Shown: positions 25,183 to 34,124 of the stretch, in pieces | Position numbering within the stretch: the stretch's first letter is position 1 | How the letters are laid out: every line of letters starts with the position of its first letter | DNA from: Aeromicrobium endophyticum | GTDB lineage: Bacteria > Actinomycetota > Actinomycetes > Propionibacteriales > Nocardioidaceae | Length of the DNA: 64,000 nucleotides | Direction: 5' to 3' | Assembly (NCBI RefSeq): GCF_003586285.1 | Contig: NZ_QUBR01000003.1 | Location: 62,001 to 126,000, forward strand | The notes under the pieces: generated by a model | The model's database searches: none | The model's input: only the letters and a program-made list of their open reading frames with translations | Told to the model about the DNA's origin: nothing | Made by a program: the position numbers and the translations under genes

Positions 25183-25203
25183 CACTACGTCATCTGCGTA
25201 GTG
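25183..25203. promoter_or_regulatory. Palindromic TetR operator
   Basis: CACTACG (25183-25189) and CGTAGTG (25197-25203) are perfect 7-base arms around a 7-base spacer. It lies between the divergent SDR (start 25166) and TetR (start 25264) genes, so the TetR protein very likely represses both from here. A related half-site, GTAGCACTG, follows at about 25220. Confidence 0.7.
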
Positions 25204-25263
25204 GTGATATGAAAAGAGCGTAGCACTGTTCGTATCGTCGATGTCAAGCGCTATGGTGGGGGG

Positions 25264-25965
25264 ATGGCGCACTCACCGACGGAGATCCGAGCAGCACTGC
25301 TCCAGGCGGCCGAGCAGCTGCTGGTGGCATCCGAGGATTCCGACGTGTCGACCCGAGCCGTGTGTGACAGGGTGGGCGTCGGTCAGCCCGTCCTCTACCG
25401 GGTCTTCGGCGACAAGCAGGGGCTCCTCGATGCTCTCGCCGAGGTCGGATTGGAGCGGTATGCGGCGCGCAAGGTCGAGCTGGAGGTCACCGCAGATCCC
25501 GTCGCCGACCTTCGCAAGGGGTGGACCGATCACCTGGTCTTCGCCTCGGAGAACCCGGCCATCTATCGTCTGATGTTCTCACCGCGACCAGGCGTGGCGC
25601 TCCGTGCTCGCGACGGGATCCTCGAGCTGCTCAAGGCGGCGCTCCGTCGGGTCGCGGCAGCGGGCGCCCTGCAGCACGACCTGGACGAGAGCGCGGCCAT
25701 GATCTTGTCGGCGAACGTGGGCCTCGCGATGAATCGACTCACCCAGCCTGCCGTCTACGACTCTCCTCGCGTGTCCGATGCGCTGCGCGACGCGCTCTTC
25801 GATCGCATCCTCATCGAGTCACCGAGGGGTCCGGGTGACGTGTCGACAGGCGTCGTCGCCCGGCAGCTGGCGGCACGGATCGAGACGTCGTCGCCTCCAG
25901 GGCTCGCTGCCGAGGAGAGCGCCCTGCTTCGGTTGTGGCTGAAGCGGCTGAGCCGCTCGTCCTGA
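25264..25965 (+). CDS. TetR-family transcriptional regulator
   Basis: A 233-residue TetR/AcrR regulator. The N-terminal three-helix DNA-binding domain spans about 5-55 (ALLQAAEQLLVASEDSDVS, then VGVGQPVLYRVFGDKQGLL), with the rest forming the helical ligand domain. It is divergent from the SDR-SDR-tautomerase operon, and the palindrome between them is its probable operator. Its effector is presumably a substrate of those SDRs. Confidence 0.9.
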   Translation: MAHSPTEIRAALLQAAEQLLVASEDSDVSTRAVCDRVGVGQPVLYRVFGDKQGLLDALAEVGLERYAARKVELEVTADPVADLRKGWTDHLVFASENPAIYRLMFSPRPGVALRARDGILELLKAALRRVAAAGALQHDLDESAAMILSANVGLAMNRLTQPAVYDSPRVSDALRDALFDRILIESPRGPGDVSTGVVARQLAARIETSSPPGLAAEESALLRLWLKRLSRSS

Positions 25966-26059
25966 TGGGGGAGGGCGGGTCGTAGCCGACCCCGACGTCG
26001 GCCGTGAGACGCCGGTGACGCCGCCTCGACGCACAGGGGCACACCGCTCGGCGGGTGTC

Positions 26060-26935
26060 CTACTGTCGGTTCGTCGCCACGAGCTTCTCCGTCGTCGCCC
26101 ACAGCCGCGCCGCCAGGTCGAGGTCACGGGCGCGCGCCGACCGGTTGATGACCTGTGCTCCGCCGCGCATGTGGAACAGGTGTCGTGGGCCGGTGAAGGT
26201 GCCGCTGGGCAGCTCGGCGGTCGCGGCGTGCAGCACGGGCAGGGCGCCGGCCTCGGGTGACTGTCCGATGATCGGCATGAGGCGATCCCAGAGGCCGGGC
26301 TTCTGTCCGGCGGGACGGTCGTACATCGCCGTCACGACGAGGCCGGGATGAGCGGCCATGGCACGCACCGGCGACGCGGCGTCACGCAGCCGACGGTCGA
26401 GCTCGAGGGTGAAGAGCAGGTTGGCGAGCTTCGAGTCGGCATACGCCCGTCCGCCGTCGTAGGGGCGTCGTTGCCACGACAGGTCGTCCAGGTCGAGCCG
26501 TGACATCCGCTCGGCCTGCGAGGCGAGGGTCACCACACGGCACGTGACCTGCGGCAGGAGCAGGGTGGTCAGCACGAAGTGCCCGACGTGGTTGGTGCCG
26601 ATCTGCAGCTCGAAGCCGTCCTTCGTGTGCTGCAGGGTGGAGCTCGAGACGCCGGCATTGTTGACCAGCACGTCGATCGGTTCCGACGTCTCTGCCGAGA
26701 ACCGCCTGACCGACGCGAGGTTCGCGAGGTCGAGCTCGCGCACGACGTGCGGCCGCGATGCCGGCGCAAGCATGTCCGCCACCGTCCGTCCCTTGGCCGT
26801 GTCGCGGACGGCAAGCACGACGCGTGCACCCCGTGCGGCGACCGCCGTGGCTGTTGCGCGTCCGATCCCGCTGGTGGCGCCGGTGATGAGCACGGTTCGG
26901 TCGGTCAGGTCTGATGCGGTGTGGTCGTGGGTCAT
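26060..26935 (-). CDS. SDR-family oxidoreductase (retinol-dehydrogenase-like)
   Basis: A 291-residue SDR with TGATSGIGRATATAVAARG, VNNAGVSSSTLQHTKDGFE and HVGHFVLTTLLLP, the pattern of the retinol-dehydrogenase/WWOX-like branch, and active YADSK. The substrate of bacterial members is generally unknown. It is divergent from a TetR regulator (start 26999), and the 63-base gap holds a nested palindrome. Confidence 0.88.
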   Translation of the reverse strand: MTHDHTASDLTDRTVLITGATSGIGRATATAVAARGARVVLAVRDTAKGRTVADMLAPASRPHVVRELDLANLASVRRFSAETSEPIDVLVNNAGVSSSTLQHTKDGFELQIGTNHVGHFVLTTLLLPQVTCRVVTLASQAERMSRLDLDDLSWQRRPYDGGRAYADSKLANLLFTLELDRRLRDAASPVRAMAAHPGLVVTAMYDRPAGQKPGLWDRLMPIIGQSPEAGALPVLHAATAELPSGTFTGPRHLFHMRGGAQVINRSARARDLDLAARLWATTEKLVATNRQ

Positions 26936-26943
26936 GAGGCTAA

Positions 26944-26980
26944 TGTAGGCAGGTGACTACAAAGTAGTCAAGTGTCTACA
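26944..26980. promoter_or_regulatory. Nested palindromic operator
   Basis: TGACTAC (26954-26960) and GTAGTCA (26964-26970) are perfect arms around AAA. TGTAG (26944-26948) and CTACA (26976-26980) form an outer pair around the same centre. The 37-base symmetric site fills most of the gap between the divergent SDR and TetR genes, so it is a strong candidate TetR operator. Confidence 0.7.
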
Positions 26981-26998
26981 TTGGCGTACAGTGGTGGC

Positions 26999-27598
26999 AT
27001 GCCCACGTCCTACCACCACGGAAGCCTTCGCGAGGCCCTCGTGGCCGAGGGGCGACGACAGCTCGAGGAGGAGGGGGCCCGCGCGATCAGCCTGCGCGGG
27101 CTCGCCAAGCGGATCGGGGTCAGCCACAGCGCCCCGGTCCGCCACTTCAGCTCCCGCGACGAGCTCATCGACGCCATCGCCGCCGATGGTTTCGCCGACC
27201 TCACCCGACGGCTGGCGGCGGCCGACACCCAGCACGAGCTGTCGGCACGGCTGAGCACGTACGCTCACGCGCACGTCCGGTTCGCCGTGGACAACGGAGC
27301 CCTCATGCAGCTGATGTTCGCCGGCGGGCCCGGCGCCGGGGGATCCCTGACCAGGGAGGCTGCCGAACGCTTCTTCGCCCTCGGGCGGTCGATGCTGGGG
27401 GAGCGCGACGTACGTGGACCCGGTGTCACGCCCTACCTGCTCGCGGGAACGCTCGAGGGCATCAGCGCTCTCGTCATCGCAGGCAGGTTGCCGCTCGACC
27501 AGGTCGACGGCGTGGTCGACGCGGCCGTCCAGCTGATGCTCCCGACGATCGAGGAGCAGCTCGCCGAGATGGACGCAGTAGCGCCACTCCGCAAGTGA
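26999..27598 (+). CDS. TetR-family transcriptional regulator
   Basis: A 199-residue TetR regulator. The start MPTSYHHGSLREALVAEG is the hallmark of a widespread TetR subgroup; ISLRGLAKRIGVSHSAPVRHF is the helix-turn-helix. I chose ATG at 26999 because YHHGSLR lies at the usual distance; an in-frame start at 26972 would sit in the operator. Divergent from the SDR at 26060-26935, which it likely controls. Confidence 0.9.
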   Translation: MPTSYHHGSLREALVAEGRRQLEEEGARAISLRGLAKRIGVSHSAPVRHFSSRDELIDAIAADGFADLTRRLAAADTQHELSARLSTYAHAHVRFAVDNGALMQLMFAGGPGAGGSLTREAAERFFALGRSMLGERDVRGPGVTPYLLAGTLEGISALVIAGRLPLDQVDGVVDAAVQLMLPTIEEQLAEMDAVAPLRK

Positions 27599-27633
27599 GA
27601 AGCTGACGGCGTGGCTGCGTCGGTCGATCTATA

Positions 27634-28161
27634 TTGGACCGCATCGGGAGTCGCCCGGGTCGACGAGCACCGGCGCCACGCCGAATGCAGGCAGGGACGA
27701 CCATCGGAATCTTCGACGAGGCGATAGGCAGTGACGCGTCGCTAACTCGCGCCGCTGCGCAGTCCCGGTCACCGGGCGCAGATGAGCGCGACGCTGTCCG
27801 GTCAGACCGCGAGGTCCGACCCCTGCGCGAGGTCCAGTACTCAGTGGCGGAGAATCTCCGAAGCGATCTGTCGGTCGCGGCGCTCGCCGACCGCGCCGGC
27901 CTGTCGCCTCGGCACTTCGCGAGAGCCTTCGCGACCGAGATCGGCATCGGTCCCAGACGGTACGTCGACCTGGTTCGGCTCGAGGCCACGCAGCGGATGC
28001 TCACCGAGACGGTCGACGGCGTCAACCGCATCGCGCACGTCTGCGGGTACGGCACGCCCGAGGCGATGCGCCGCGCCCTCGTCCGCGAGCTGCGCCTGTC
28101 GCCGACGCAGTACCGCGAGACGTTCCGACGCAAGGGCGTCGTCAGCCGTCGATCATCTTGA
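27634..28161 (+). pseudogene. AraC-family C-terminal DNA-binding fragment (GlxA-like)
   Basis: Residues from about 70 onward are a complete AraC double helix-turn-helix (PLREVQYSVAENLRSDLSV, then LSPRHFARAFATEIGIGP and GYGTPEAMRRALVRELRLSP). The DJ-1/PfpI-like N-terminal domain of GlxA-type regulators is missing: what precedes is only about 65 residues of low-complexity sequence with no such fold, and the frame opens at TTG or ATG 27682. Full-length relatives are over 300 residues. I read it as a truncated relic, though a short DNA-binding protein could still be made. Its end overlaps the convergent GntR gene by 20 bases. Confidence 0.6.
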
Positions 28162-28846
28162 GCATCTCGAGGCGAGACAGCTCGACGTGTCGGCGCATGT
28201 GCTCGGCGGCGGCAGCCCCGTCGCCGGCGACGATGCTCTCGAACACGAGCTGGTGCTGAGCGTGGCTGGACTCCTTGATGAACTCGTAGTCCACGAGGTC
28301 CACCGAGTGGAACATGCTGGCCCGGGCGTCCTCGATGGCGGCTGCGAGTGGCGGGTTGCCGCTCGCGCGAGCCACGGCGAGGTGGAATGCGGTGTCGGCT
28401 CGTCGCGACTGGTCCTTGTTCTCGGCCGAGTGCAGGGCGTCCTGGGCATCGGCCATCTCGTCGAGGTGTTGGCTCGCGCGTCTGCTCGCCGACATCCGGG
28501 CCGCCACCGATTCCAGCTCGCTGCGGAACTCGACGAGGTCCAGCAGGTCATCACGCCGCTGTCGCAGCACGTGCAGGGCTACGTGTGGCGCGAGGCCGGT
28601 GTCCTGGATGACGGCGCCGCCAGCCGTCCCTCTGACGATCACGACCTGCCCCGACCCCTCCAACACCCGCAGCGCCTGACGCAACGTCTCGCGCGCCACC
28701 CCGAGGTGCTCGGCCAGCTTGCGCTCCGCCGGCAGCTTCTGACCGGGCACGAGTCGTCCGAGCGAGACCTCGCGCTGGACGAACTCGACGACGTCGGCGT
28801 ACCCGGACAGGGTTCGGCCAGGCCGCAGGTCGTCGACCCCCGTCAC
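28142..28846 (-). CDS. GntR/FadR-type (FCD) regulator, copy 1
   Basis: A 234-residue GntR regulator: winged helix about 15-80 (SGYADVVEFVQREVSLGRL, then LGVARETLRQALRVLEGSG) and FCD domain with DTAFHLAVARASGNPPLAAAI. It is closely similar along its length to the regulator at 40739-41479. GTG at 28846 overlaps the APC permease stop (GTGA), so it is the second gene of that operon. With its paralog it flanks the amide/gamma-glutamyl cluster and is a candidate binder of the shared 22-bp element at 30453 and 42044. Confidence 0.9.
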   Translation of the reverse strand: MTGVDDLRPGRTLSGYADVVEFVQREVSLGRLVPGQKLPAERKLAEHLGVARETLRQALRVLEGSGQVVIVRGTAGGAVIQDTGLAPHVALHVLRQRRDDLLDLVEFRSELESVAARMSASRRASQHLDEMADAQDALHSAENKDQSRRADTAFHLAVARASGNPPLAAAIEDARASMFHSVDLVDYEFIKESSHAQHQLVFESIVAGDGAAAAEHMRRHVELSRLEMLKMIDG

Positions 28847-30288
28847 GAGACGTCGCCGACATTCTCATCCGGCGCGGCGGTGGTGCCGACAGCGTCGAGG
28901 ATCGCGACGCCGCGGCGACGTCCGCCGACCACGAACCCCACCACCGCGACGACCGGGATCGCGAGCGGCAGCGCGTTGACCAGGTCCGACGAGCTACCTG
29001 TGACCACCGCGAAGTTGTCGACGATGAGGAACGCGAAGTAGGCAAGCGCCAGGCCTGCGGTGACGGGCGCCACGACATGGGGCCAGATCATGAGCGAGCC
29101 CCGGTGACGGAAGTAGAACGGGACCGAGAACGAGCAGGCGGCCATCAGGGCGATGACTGACAGCGAGCCGACACCAGCGGTCTGGGAGCCCAGGTCGACG
29201 TACGGATCGGCTCCTGCGACGGCGTAGGCCGCGACGACTGCGGCCGTGATGGCCGCCTGGGCGAGACCGGCGTTGCGGGGTGTGCGCCGGACCGGATGCG
29301 TCGAGGCCAGCCAGAGCGGGAGCACCCGCTCGCGTCCGAAAGCCAGGAAGTACCGCGCCGACATGTTGTGCAGGGCCATCAGGACAGCCAGGAGACTGGA
29401 CAGCAGGAGCCAGTTCGCGACATCGGTCGACCTGCTTCCGAGCACGGTCGACAGCGCGTCGACGGTGAACGTGCCGGGATTGGCGGAAGCGATCGTGCCC
29501 GCGTCGACACCGCCGTTGGCCGCGACCAGCACCCATGCGGTGATGACGTAGAGGGTGCCGATGACGGTGATGGCCATGTACGTGGCACGTGGGACGGTCG
29601 CGTGCGGGTCGCGAGCCTCCTCGCCGAAGATCGCCGTCGCCTCGAAGCCGATGAAGCAGGTCACGGCGAAGAGCAGCGCCAGGCCAGGAGATCCGGAGAA
29701 CACCTGCGCCAGCTCGAGCGACTCCAACGGCAGGGCGCCGACACCGTTGCGGAACAGCCACATGACGTCGAAGGCGACCAGCAGGCCCGTCTCGACGAGA
29801 AGGATGACGCCGAGCGTGCGGACGTTGACCTCCAGTCCGCGGATGCCGAGGGCCAGGGCGATGCCGAGGGCGCCCGACGTGTACAGCCACCACGGGAGGT
29901 CGATGCCGAGCTCGACACGGCACGTCTGTTGGGCGAAGTATCCGAACAGACCGGCTATGTAGATCGTCAGCACGTTGTAGGCGACCACGGCGACGAGCCC
30001 GGATGCCATGCCGAGGCGTCGACCGAGGCCGGCGCTGATGTAGGCGTAGAACGCCCCGGCGTTCACCACGTGGGCGCTCATCGCCGAGTACCCGACCGCG
30101 AACAGGGTGAGCACCACCGCGACCGCCAGGAACGTGCCGGGTGCGCCGACTCCGTTGCCGAACGCCACGACCAGCGGCAGGGCGGTGGCCATGGCGGTGA
30201 GTGGCGCGGCTGTCGCGACGACCATGAAGACGATGCCCCAGAGGGAGATGCTGCCGGATCTCAGGCCCGGGTCGCGCCGTGTCTCCAT
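28843..30288 (-). CDS. APC-family amine/amino-acid permease
   Basis: A 481-residue secondary transporter of the amino acid-polyamine-organocation superfamily with about 12 membrane segments. GSISLWGIVFMVVATAAPLTAM starts helix 1 (given broken: GSISLW, then VVATAAPL), and GFEATAIFGEEARDPHATVPRA is the conserved loop after helix 6. Such permeases import amino acids, ethanolamine or polyamines with protons. It is divergent from the sugar-type transporter and co-transcribed with the GntR regulator. In the inferred pathway it would bring in the free amine or amino alcohol. Confidence 0.9.
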   Translation of the reverse strand: METRRDPGLRSGSISLWGIVFMVVATAAPLTAMATALPLVVAFGNGVGAPGTFLAVAVVLTLFAVGYSAMSAHVVNAGAFYAYISAGLGRRLGMASGLVAVVAYNVLTIYIAGLFGYFAQQTCRVELGIDLPWWLYTSGALGIALALGIRGLEVNVRTLGVILLVETGLLVAFDVMWLFRNGVGALPLESLELAQVFSGSPGLALLFAVTCFIGFEATAIFGEEARDPHATVPRATYMAITVIGTLYVITAWVLVAANGGVDAGTIASANPGTFTVDALSTVLGSRSTDVANWLLLSSLLAVLMALHNMSARYFLAFGRERVLPLWLASTHPVRRTPRNAGLAQAAITAAVVAAYAVAGADPYVDLGSQTAGVGSLSVIALMAACSFSVPFYFRHRGSLMIWPHVVAPVTAGLALAYFAFLIVDNFAVVTGSSSDLVNALPLAIPVVAVVGFVVGGRRRGVAILDAVGTTAAPDENVGDVS

Positions 30289-30452
30289 GAGGTCCTCCGA
30301 CTGCCGCGGTTGATGAACGAATGGACTGTATCACCTACCATTCGGCCCGTGAACGTGCTGCGAGAGCGAGCTTGGTCAGGTTCTCGCCTGCGGTTGCAGC
30401 GATCTCGGACCAAATGACAGAAGTTCGCCAGATCGCTATCTATCGCTGGTCT

Positions 30453-30474
30453 ATTGGTCTAGCATCTGTGCCAA
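30453..30474. promoter_or_regulatory. 22-bp operator-like element, copy 1
   Basis: ATTGGTCTAGCAT, then CTG, then TGCCAA. The copy at 42044-42065 differs at only two positions. It carries outer TTGG/CCAA symmetry and is preceded by another GGTCTA (30449-30454 region). It lies in the 245-base gap between the divergent APC permease and the SBP gene at 30534, so it could control both. FadR-like GntR proteins bind TGG/CCA-flanked sites, and two such regulators flank this cluster. Confidence 0.7.
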
Positions 30475-30533
30475 CGCGCAGCGGCCGGGTCTCGGCGGAG
30501 GCGGCGCATCATTTTCCAAGCATCGGAGAGAAC

Positions 30534-31529
30534 ATGATCAGCCTGAAGAACCCCCGACGTCTCGTTTCGCTCACAGCCGTCGCCAGCGCGGTCGCACTGG
30601 GCCTCGGCGCCTGCGGCTCCGACAGCTCGGGATCGTCGGCGGACTGCGCCAAGGAGTACACGATCGGTTTCAGCCACCCGGTCGGCGAGGCCGCCTTCGT
30701 CAAGGCGCTGAAGCTCAACATCGAGAAGAAGGCGAAGGAGAACGGCTGCGTCGACGTCCTGATGGACAACACCCAGGCCAATGACCTCGGCTCCCAGCGC
30801 TCGACGATCGAGACCTGGGTGACGCAGGGCGTCGATGCCATCGTCGTCTTCCCCGTAGACGCCTCGTCGATCGCGACGCTGCAGAAGAGCGCGCAGGAGA
30901 AGGGCATCAAGTGGCTCACGTACGCCAGTCCCGCCAAGGGTGCCGACGGTTACACCGGATTCGACAACGTCCAGAGCGGCAAGCTCATCGGCGAGGCGGC
31001 GGCCTCGTTCATCGAGACGAACCAGGTGGCAGGGAAGGTCACGGCAGCAGTGACGACGCTCGAGGCGCTTCCGGACGTGAAGGGCCGGTGGGAGGAGCCG
31101 ATCAAGGCCATCACCGACGCGGGCGTGAAGGTCGTCTCGAAGCAGGACTGCGCCGACCAGGCGTGCGGCCTCGAGAAGACCGAGTCGTTGCTGCGTCAGT
31201 ACCCGGACCTGCGCATCTTCGTCGGACTCAACGACGACGCCGCGCTCGGTGCCGCGAAGGCGTTCAAGAACGCCGGGATCGACCCGGCCGAGGTGTTCAT
31301 CGGCGGTCAGGACGGCGCTCTGGAAGCACTTGAAGCAGTCAAGGCGGGCGGTTCGTACAAGATCTCCGCAGCCATCGACATGATCGATCTGGCCGGCGAC
31401 ATCGTGGACAACTCCGTCAACGCGGTCGACGGCGAGGGGGAGACCGAGACCCAGGCGGCCGTGGTGCCGGCGACTCTCGACGATCCGGCGAAGCTCGACG
31501 CGCTCATCGCCCAGCTGCAGGTCAAGTAG
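30534..31529 (+). CDS. Sugar-type ABC transporter substrate-binding lipoprotein
   Basis: A 331-residue RbsB-like binding protein. The signal peptide ends LGAC (Cys about 27) followed by GSDSSGSS. Mature segments EYTIGFSHPVGEAAFVKAL and TWVTQGVDAIVVFPVDASSI are typical of periplasmic-binding-protein-4 members. ATG at 30534 has GGAGAG just upstream; the longer frame from 30321 crosses the promoter and operator. It is the first gene of the transporter/amidase operon. The downstream enzymes suggest an amide or amine-containing ligand rather than a sugar. Confidence 0.9.
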   Translation: MISLKNPRRLVSLTAVASAVALGLGACGSDSSGSSADCAKEYTIGFSHPVGEAAFVKALKLNIEKKAKENGCVDVLMDNTQANDLGSQRSTIETWVTQGVDAIVVFPVDASSIATLQKSAQEKGIKWLTYASPAKGADGYTGFDNVQSGKLIGEAAASFIETNQVAGKVTAAVTTLEALPDVKGRWEEPIKAITDAGVKVVSKQDCADQACGLEKTESLLRQYPDLRIFVGLNDDAALGAAKAFKNAGIDPAEVFIGGQDGALEALEAVKAGGSYKISAAIDMIDLAGDIVDNSVNAVDGEGETETQAAVVPATLDDPAKLDALIAQLQVK

Positions 31530-31554
31530 CAACGGCTGCCGAGGAGCGAATCCG

Positions 31555-33093
31555 ATGACCACAGCACTGTCGATGCGGGGACTGCGAAAGTCCTATGGGC
31601 CGAACGAGGTCCTGCGCGGCGTGGACCTGGACTTCGTGGGCGGCGAGGTGCACGCCCTGCTCGGACCGAACGGCGCGGGCAAGTCAACGCTGCTGGGATG
31701 CCTGAGCGGCGCCGTGCGGCCTGACTCCGGGGTCGTCGTCATCGGGGACGATACGCATGAGGGTTTCACTCCCCAGCAGGCCTTCGACGCGGGCACGGCG
31801 ATCATCTACCAGCACTTCCAGCTCATCGACGACCTGTCGGTCGCCGACAACCTGTACCTCGGCGGCGAGCTGAAAAGCAGGAGCGGGACGACCCGGATCG
31901 GGGAGCAGGTCGCCACGGCGAACCGGGTGCTGCGGTCGGTGGGTGCCGACTTCGACGCGACCCAGCTCGTGGGCACGTTGTCGGTCGGACAGCGCCAGCT
32001 GGTCGAGATCGCGAAGGCCATCCGTCACCGCCCGTCCCTCTTGATCCTCGACGAGCCCACCGCGGCGCTGAGCGCGGACGAGGCACAGCTGCTGCTGGGT
32101 CTGGTGCAGCGGCTGGCCCACGACGACGGGATCGCCGTCGTCTACGTGACCCACCTGCTGCGGGAGGTGCTGCAGGTCTCCGACCGCGTGACGGTGCTGC
32201 GCGACGGCGAGGTCCTGTGGACGCACGACACCGCCGAGCTCGGGATGGACGATCTGATCGCGGCGATCTCGACCACCGCGGGGCAGGCCGCCTCCGCCGA
32301 CAGCAGACCCGCGTCGTCGAGCTCCGACCGGGTGCTCCTCGACGTCCGGGACTTCTCCGTGGCCGGCAGTCCACCGATCGACCTGTCGGTGCACGATGGC
32401 GAGATCGTCGGCATCTTCGGACTGCTCGGTTCAGGACGGACGAACTTGGTCGAGGGGCTGGCCGGCGTCCGTCCGACGGCGGGCACCGTGACGTTGTCGG
32501 GGCGCGAGGTGAGCACCCGCTCGCCGTCGCACGCACGCGCCGACGGCGTGGTTCTGGTGGCGTCGGATCGCAAGGAGCAGTCGTTGTTCGGCTCGATGTC
32601 GGCGATGGAAAACCTGCTGATGCCGCACTACTCGGTGCTCAGCACCCCGTGGCGCAAGAGATCGCGCGAGTCACAGATCTTCGACGGCATCGCGGAGATG
32701 GTCCACCTGCGACCGGCTCGCGCGACGCTCGAGGCCGACAGCTTCTCAGGCGGGAACGCGCAGAAGCTCGCGGTCGGACGCTGGCTCGGTCAGCTGGGGA
32801 CCGCCAGCGTGATGCTCCTCGACGAACCGACGCAGGGTGTCGACGTCGGCGCGCGCGAGGAGATCTACCACTTGCTGCGAACCTTCGCGCGCCTCGAGTC
32901 CAAGGCGGTCCTGTTCGTCTCCAGCGACCCCGAAGAGGTCCTCGCCCTGGCGGATCGGATCGTCGTGCTGGTGGACTCGGTCGTCGCCGGGGTCCTCCCC
33001 GCGACCGTGGACGAGCAGGAGCTCGTCGCCCTCGCTCACTCCGACGGTCCCGCCGGGGCCGCGTTCCCTACGGAAGGACTGTCCCATGTCTAG
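31555..33093 (+). CDS. RbsA-like double ABC ATPase
   Basis: A 512-residue tandem ATPase for the importer. Module 1 has Walker A GPNGAGKST, signature LSVGQRQLVEIAKA and LILDEPTAAL, all intact. Module 2 has the usual degenerate Walker A (GLLGSGRTN), signature FSGGNAQKLAVGRWL and LLDEPTQGVDVG. This contrasts with the weaker first module of the related ATPase at 8242-9777. ATG at 31555 follows GAGGAG; the stop overlaps the permease start by eight bases. Confidence 0.92.
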   Translation: MTTALSMRGLRKSYGPNEVLRGVDLDFVGGEVHALLGPNGAGKSTLLGCLSGAVRPDSGVVVIGDDTHEGFTPQQAFDAGTAIIYQHFQLIDDLSVADNLYLGGELKSRSGTTRIGEQVATANRVLRSVGADFDATQLVGTLSVGQRQLVEIAKAIRHRPSLLILDEPTAALSADEAQLLLGLVQRLAHDDGIAVVYVTHLLREVLQVSDRVTVLRDGEVLWTHDTAELGMDDLIAAISTTAGQAASADSRPASSSSDRVLLDVRDFSVAGSPPIDLSVHDGEIVGIFGLLGSGRTNLVEGLAGVRPTAGTVTLSGREVSTRSPSHARADGVVLVASDRKEQSLFGSMSAMENLLMPHYSVLSTPWRKRSRESQIFDGIAEMVHLRPARATLEADSFSGGNAQKLAVGRWLGQLGTASVMLLDEPTQGVDVGAREEIYHLLRTFARLESKAVLFVSSDPEEVLALADRIVVLVDSVVAGVLPATVDEQELVALAHSDGPAGAAFPTEGLSHV

Positions 33094-34084
33094 TGCTCCG
33101 GCAGCTGCCGCGGCTCCGCCCCGGACCGCAGCGCGACCCGAACGCGGTTCGCGGTACCTCCTGGCCATCGACGCCGTCATGCCGATCGCCACGGTCGTGC
33201 TGATGATCTTCTTCGCCGTGTCACGTTCGGTGTTCCTCACGGTCGACAACCTCTTGGTCGTCGCGATGCAGGTCGCTCCGCTCATGATCCTGGCGACCGG
33301 GGCGGCGCTTCTGCTCATGGCTGGCTACGTCGATCTCTCGGTGGGATCGGTCATGGCGGTCTCGGGAGTCAGTGCGGCGCTGACGTTCCAGTCGCAGGGC
33401 GTCCTGCTGGGAGTCGTGGTCGGGCTGCTCGTCGGTCTGGTGGCCGGTGCCCTCAACGGAACGCTGATCGGCATCTTCCAGCTCTCGCCCATCGTCGTCA
33501 CGCTCGGCATGCTGGCCGCCGGTCGCGGCCTCGCGCAGTTCCTGGCGCCCGGCTCGATCTTCGGATTCCCCGAGTCGGTCTCGAGCTTCGGTGCCGGCAA
33601 GCTCTTCGGCGTCTCGTACCTGGTGATCCTGGCGGTCGCCGCTGTCGGGATCGCGATGATCGTCATGAACCGGCTGCCGTTCGGCCGGCATGTCATCGCG
33701 GTCGGGGTGAATGCCCGCGCCGCGTTCCTGAGCGGCATCTCCGTCCGCCGGCTCGTGTTCGTCCTCTACCTCGTCGTAGGTCTGCTCGCCAGCGTGGCGG
33801 GTCTCCTGACCGTCGCCCGTCTCGACAGCGCACCCAGCGGCACCCTCGGCGCCGGCTTCGAGATCAGCGTCCTGACCGCCGTCCTGCTCGGCGGCATCCC
33901 GTTCACCGGCGGGCGCGGTGCCATCTGGCGGGTCGTGCTCGGGGTGTGGCTCATGGGCATCCTCGCCAACGGCATCACGCTCCTCAACGTCGGACCAGAG
34001 GTCAGTGGAATCCTGACGGGTGCGGTGCTAGTGCTCGCCGCCGCGCTGGAAGGCCTGAGGTTCTGGGTTCGCAAGAAGTTCTGA
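33086..34084 (+). CDS. RbsC-like permease
   Basis: A 332-residue hydrophobic permease of the ribose/branched-chain family with eight to ten membrane segments. MAGYVDLSVGSVMAVSG and FGRHVIAVGVNARAAFLSGI are the family's conserved stretches. ATG at 33086 overlaps the ATPase end by eight bases and follows GGAAGGA. It is followed after 40 bases by the amide hydrolase gene. Confidence 0.92.
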   Translation: MSSAPAAAAAPPRTAARPERGSRYLLAIDAVMPIATVVLMIFFAVSRSVFLTVDNLLVVAMQVAPLMILATGAALLLMAGYVDLSVGSVMAVSGVSAALTFQSQGVLLGVVVGLLVGLVAGALNGTLIGIFQLSPIVVTLGMLAAGRGLAQFLAPGSIFGFPESVSSFGAGKLFGVSYLVILAVAAVGIAMIVMNRLPFGRHVIAVGVNARAAFLSGISVRRLVFVLYLVVGLLASVAGLLTVARLDSAPSGTLGAGFEISVLTAVLLGGIPFTGGRGAIWRVVLGVWLMGILANGITLLNVGPEVSGILTGAVLVLAAALEGLRFWVRKKF

Positions 34085-34124
34085 AACGTCCTGTCCCGTC
34101 CACACCTCGCTGCCAGGAGGCATC

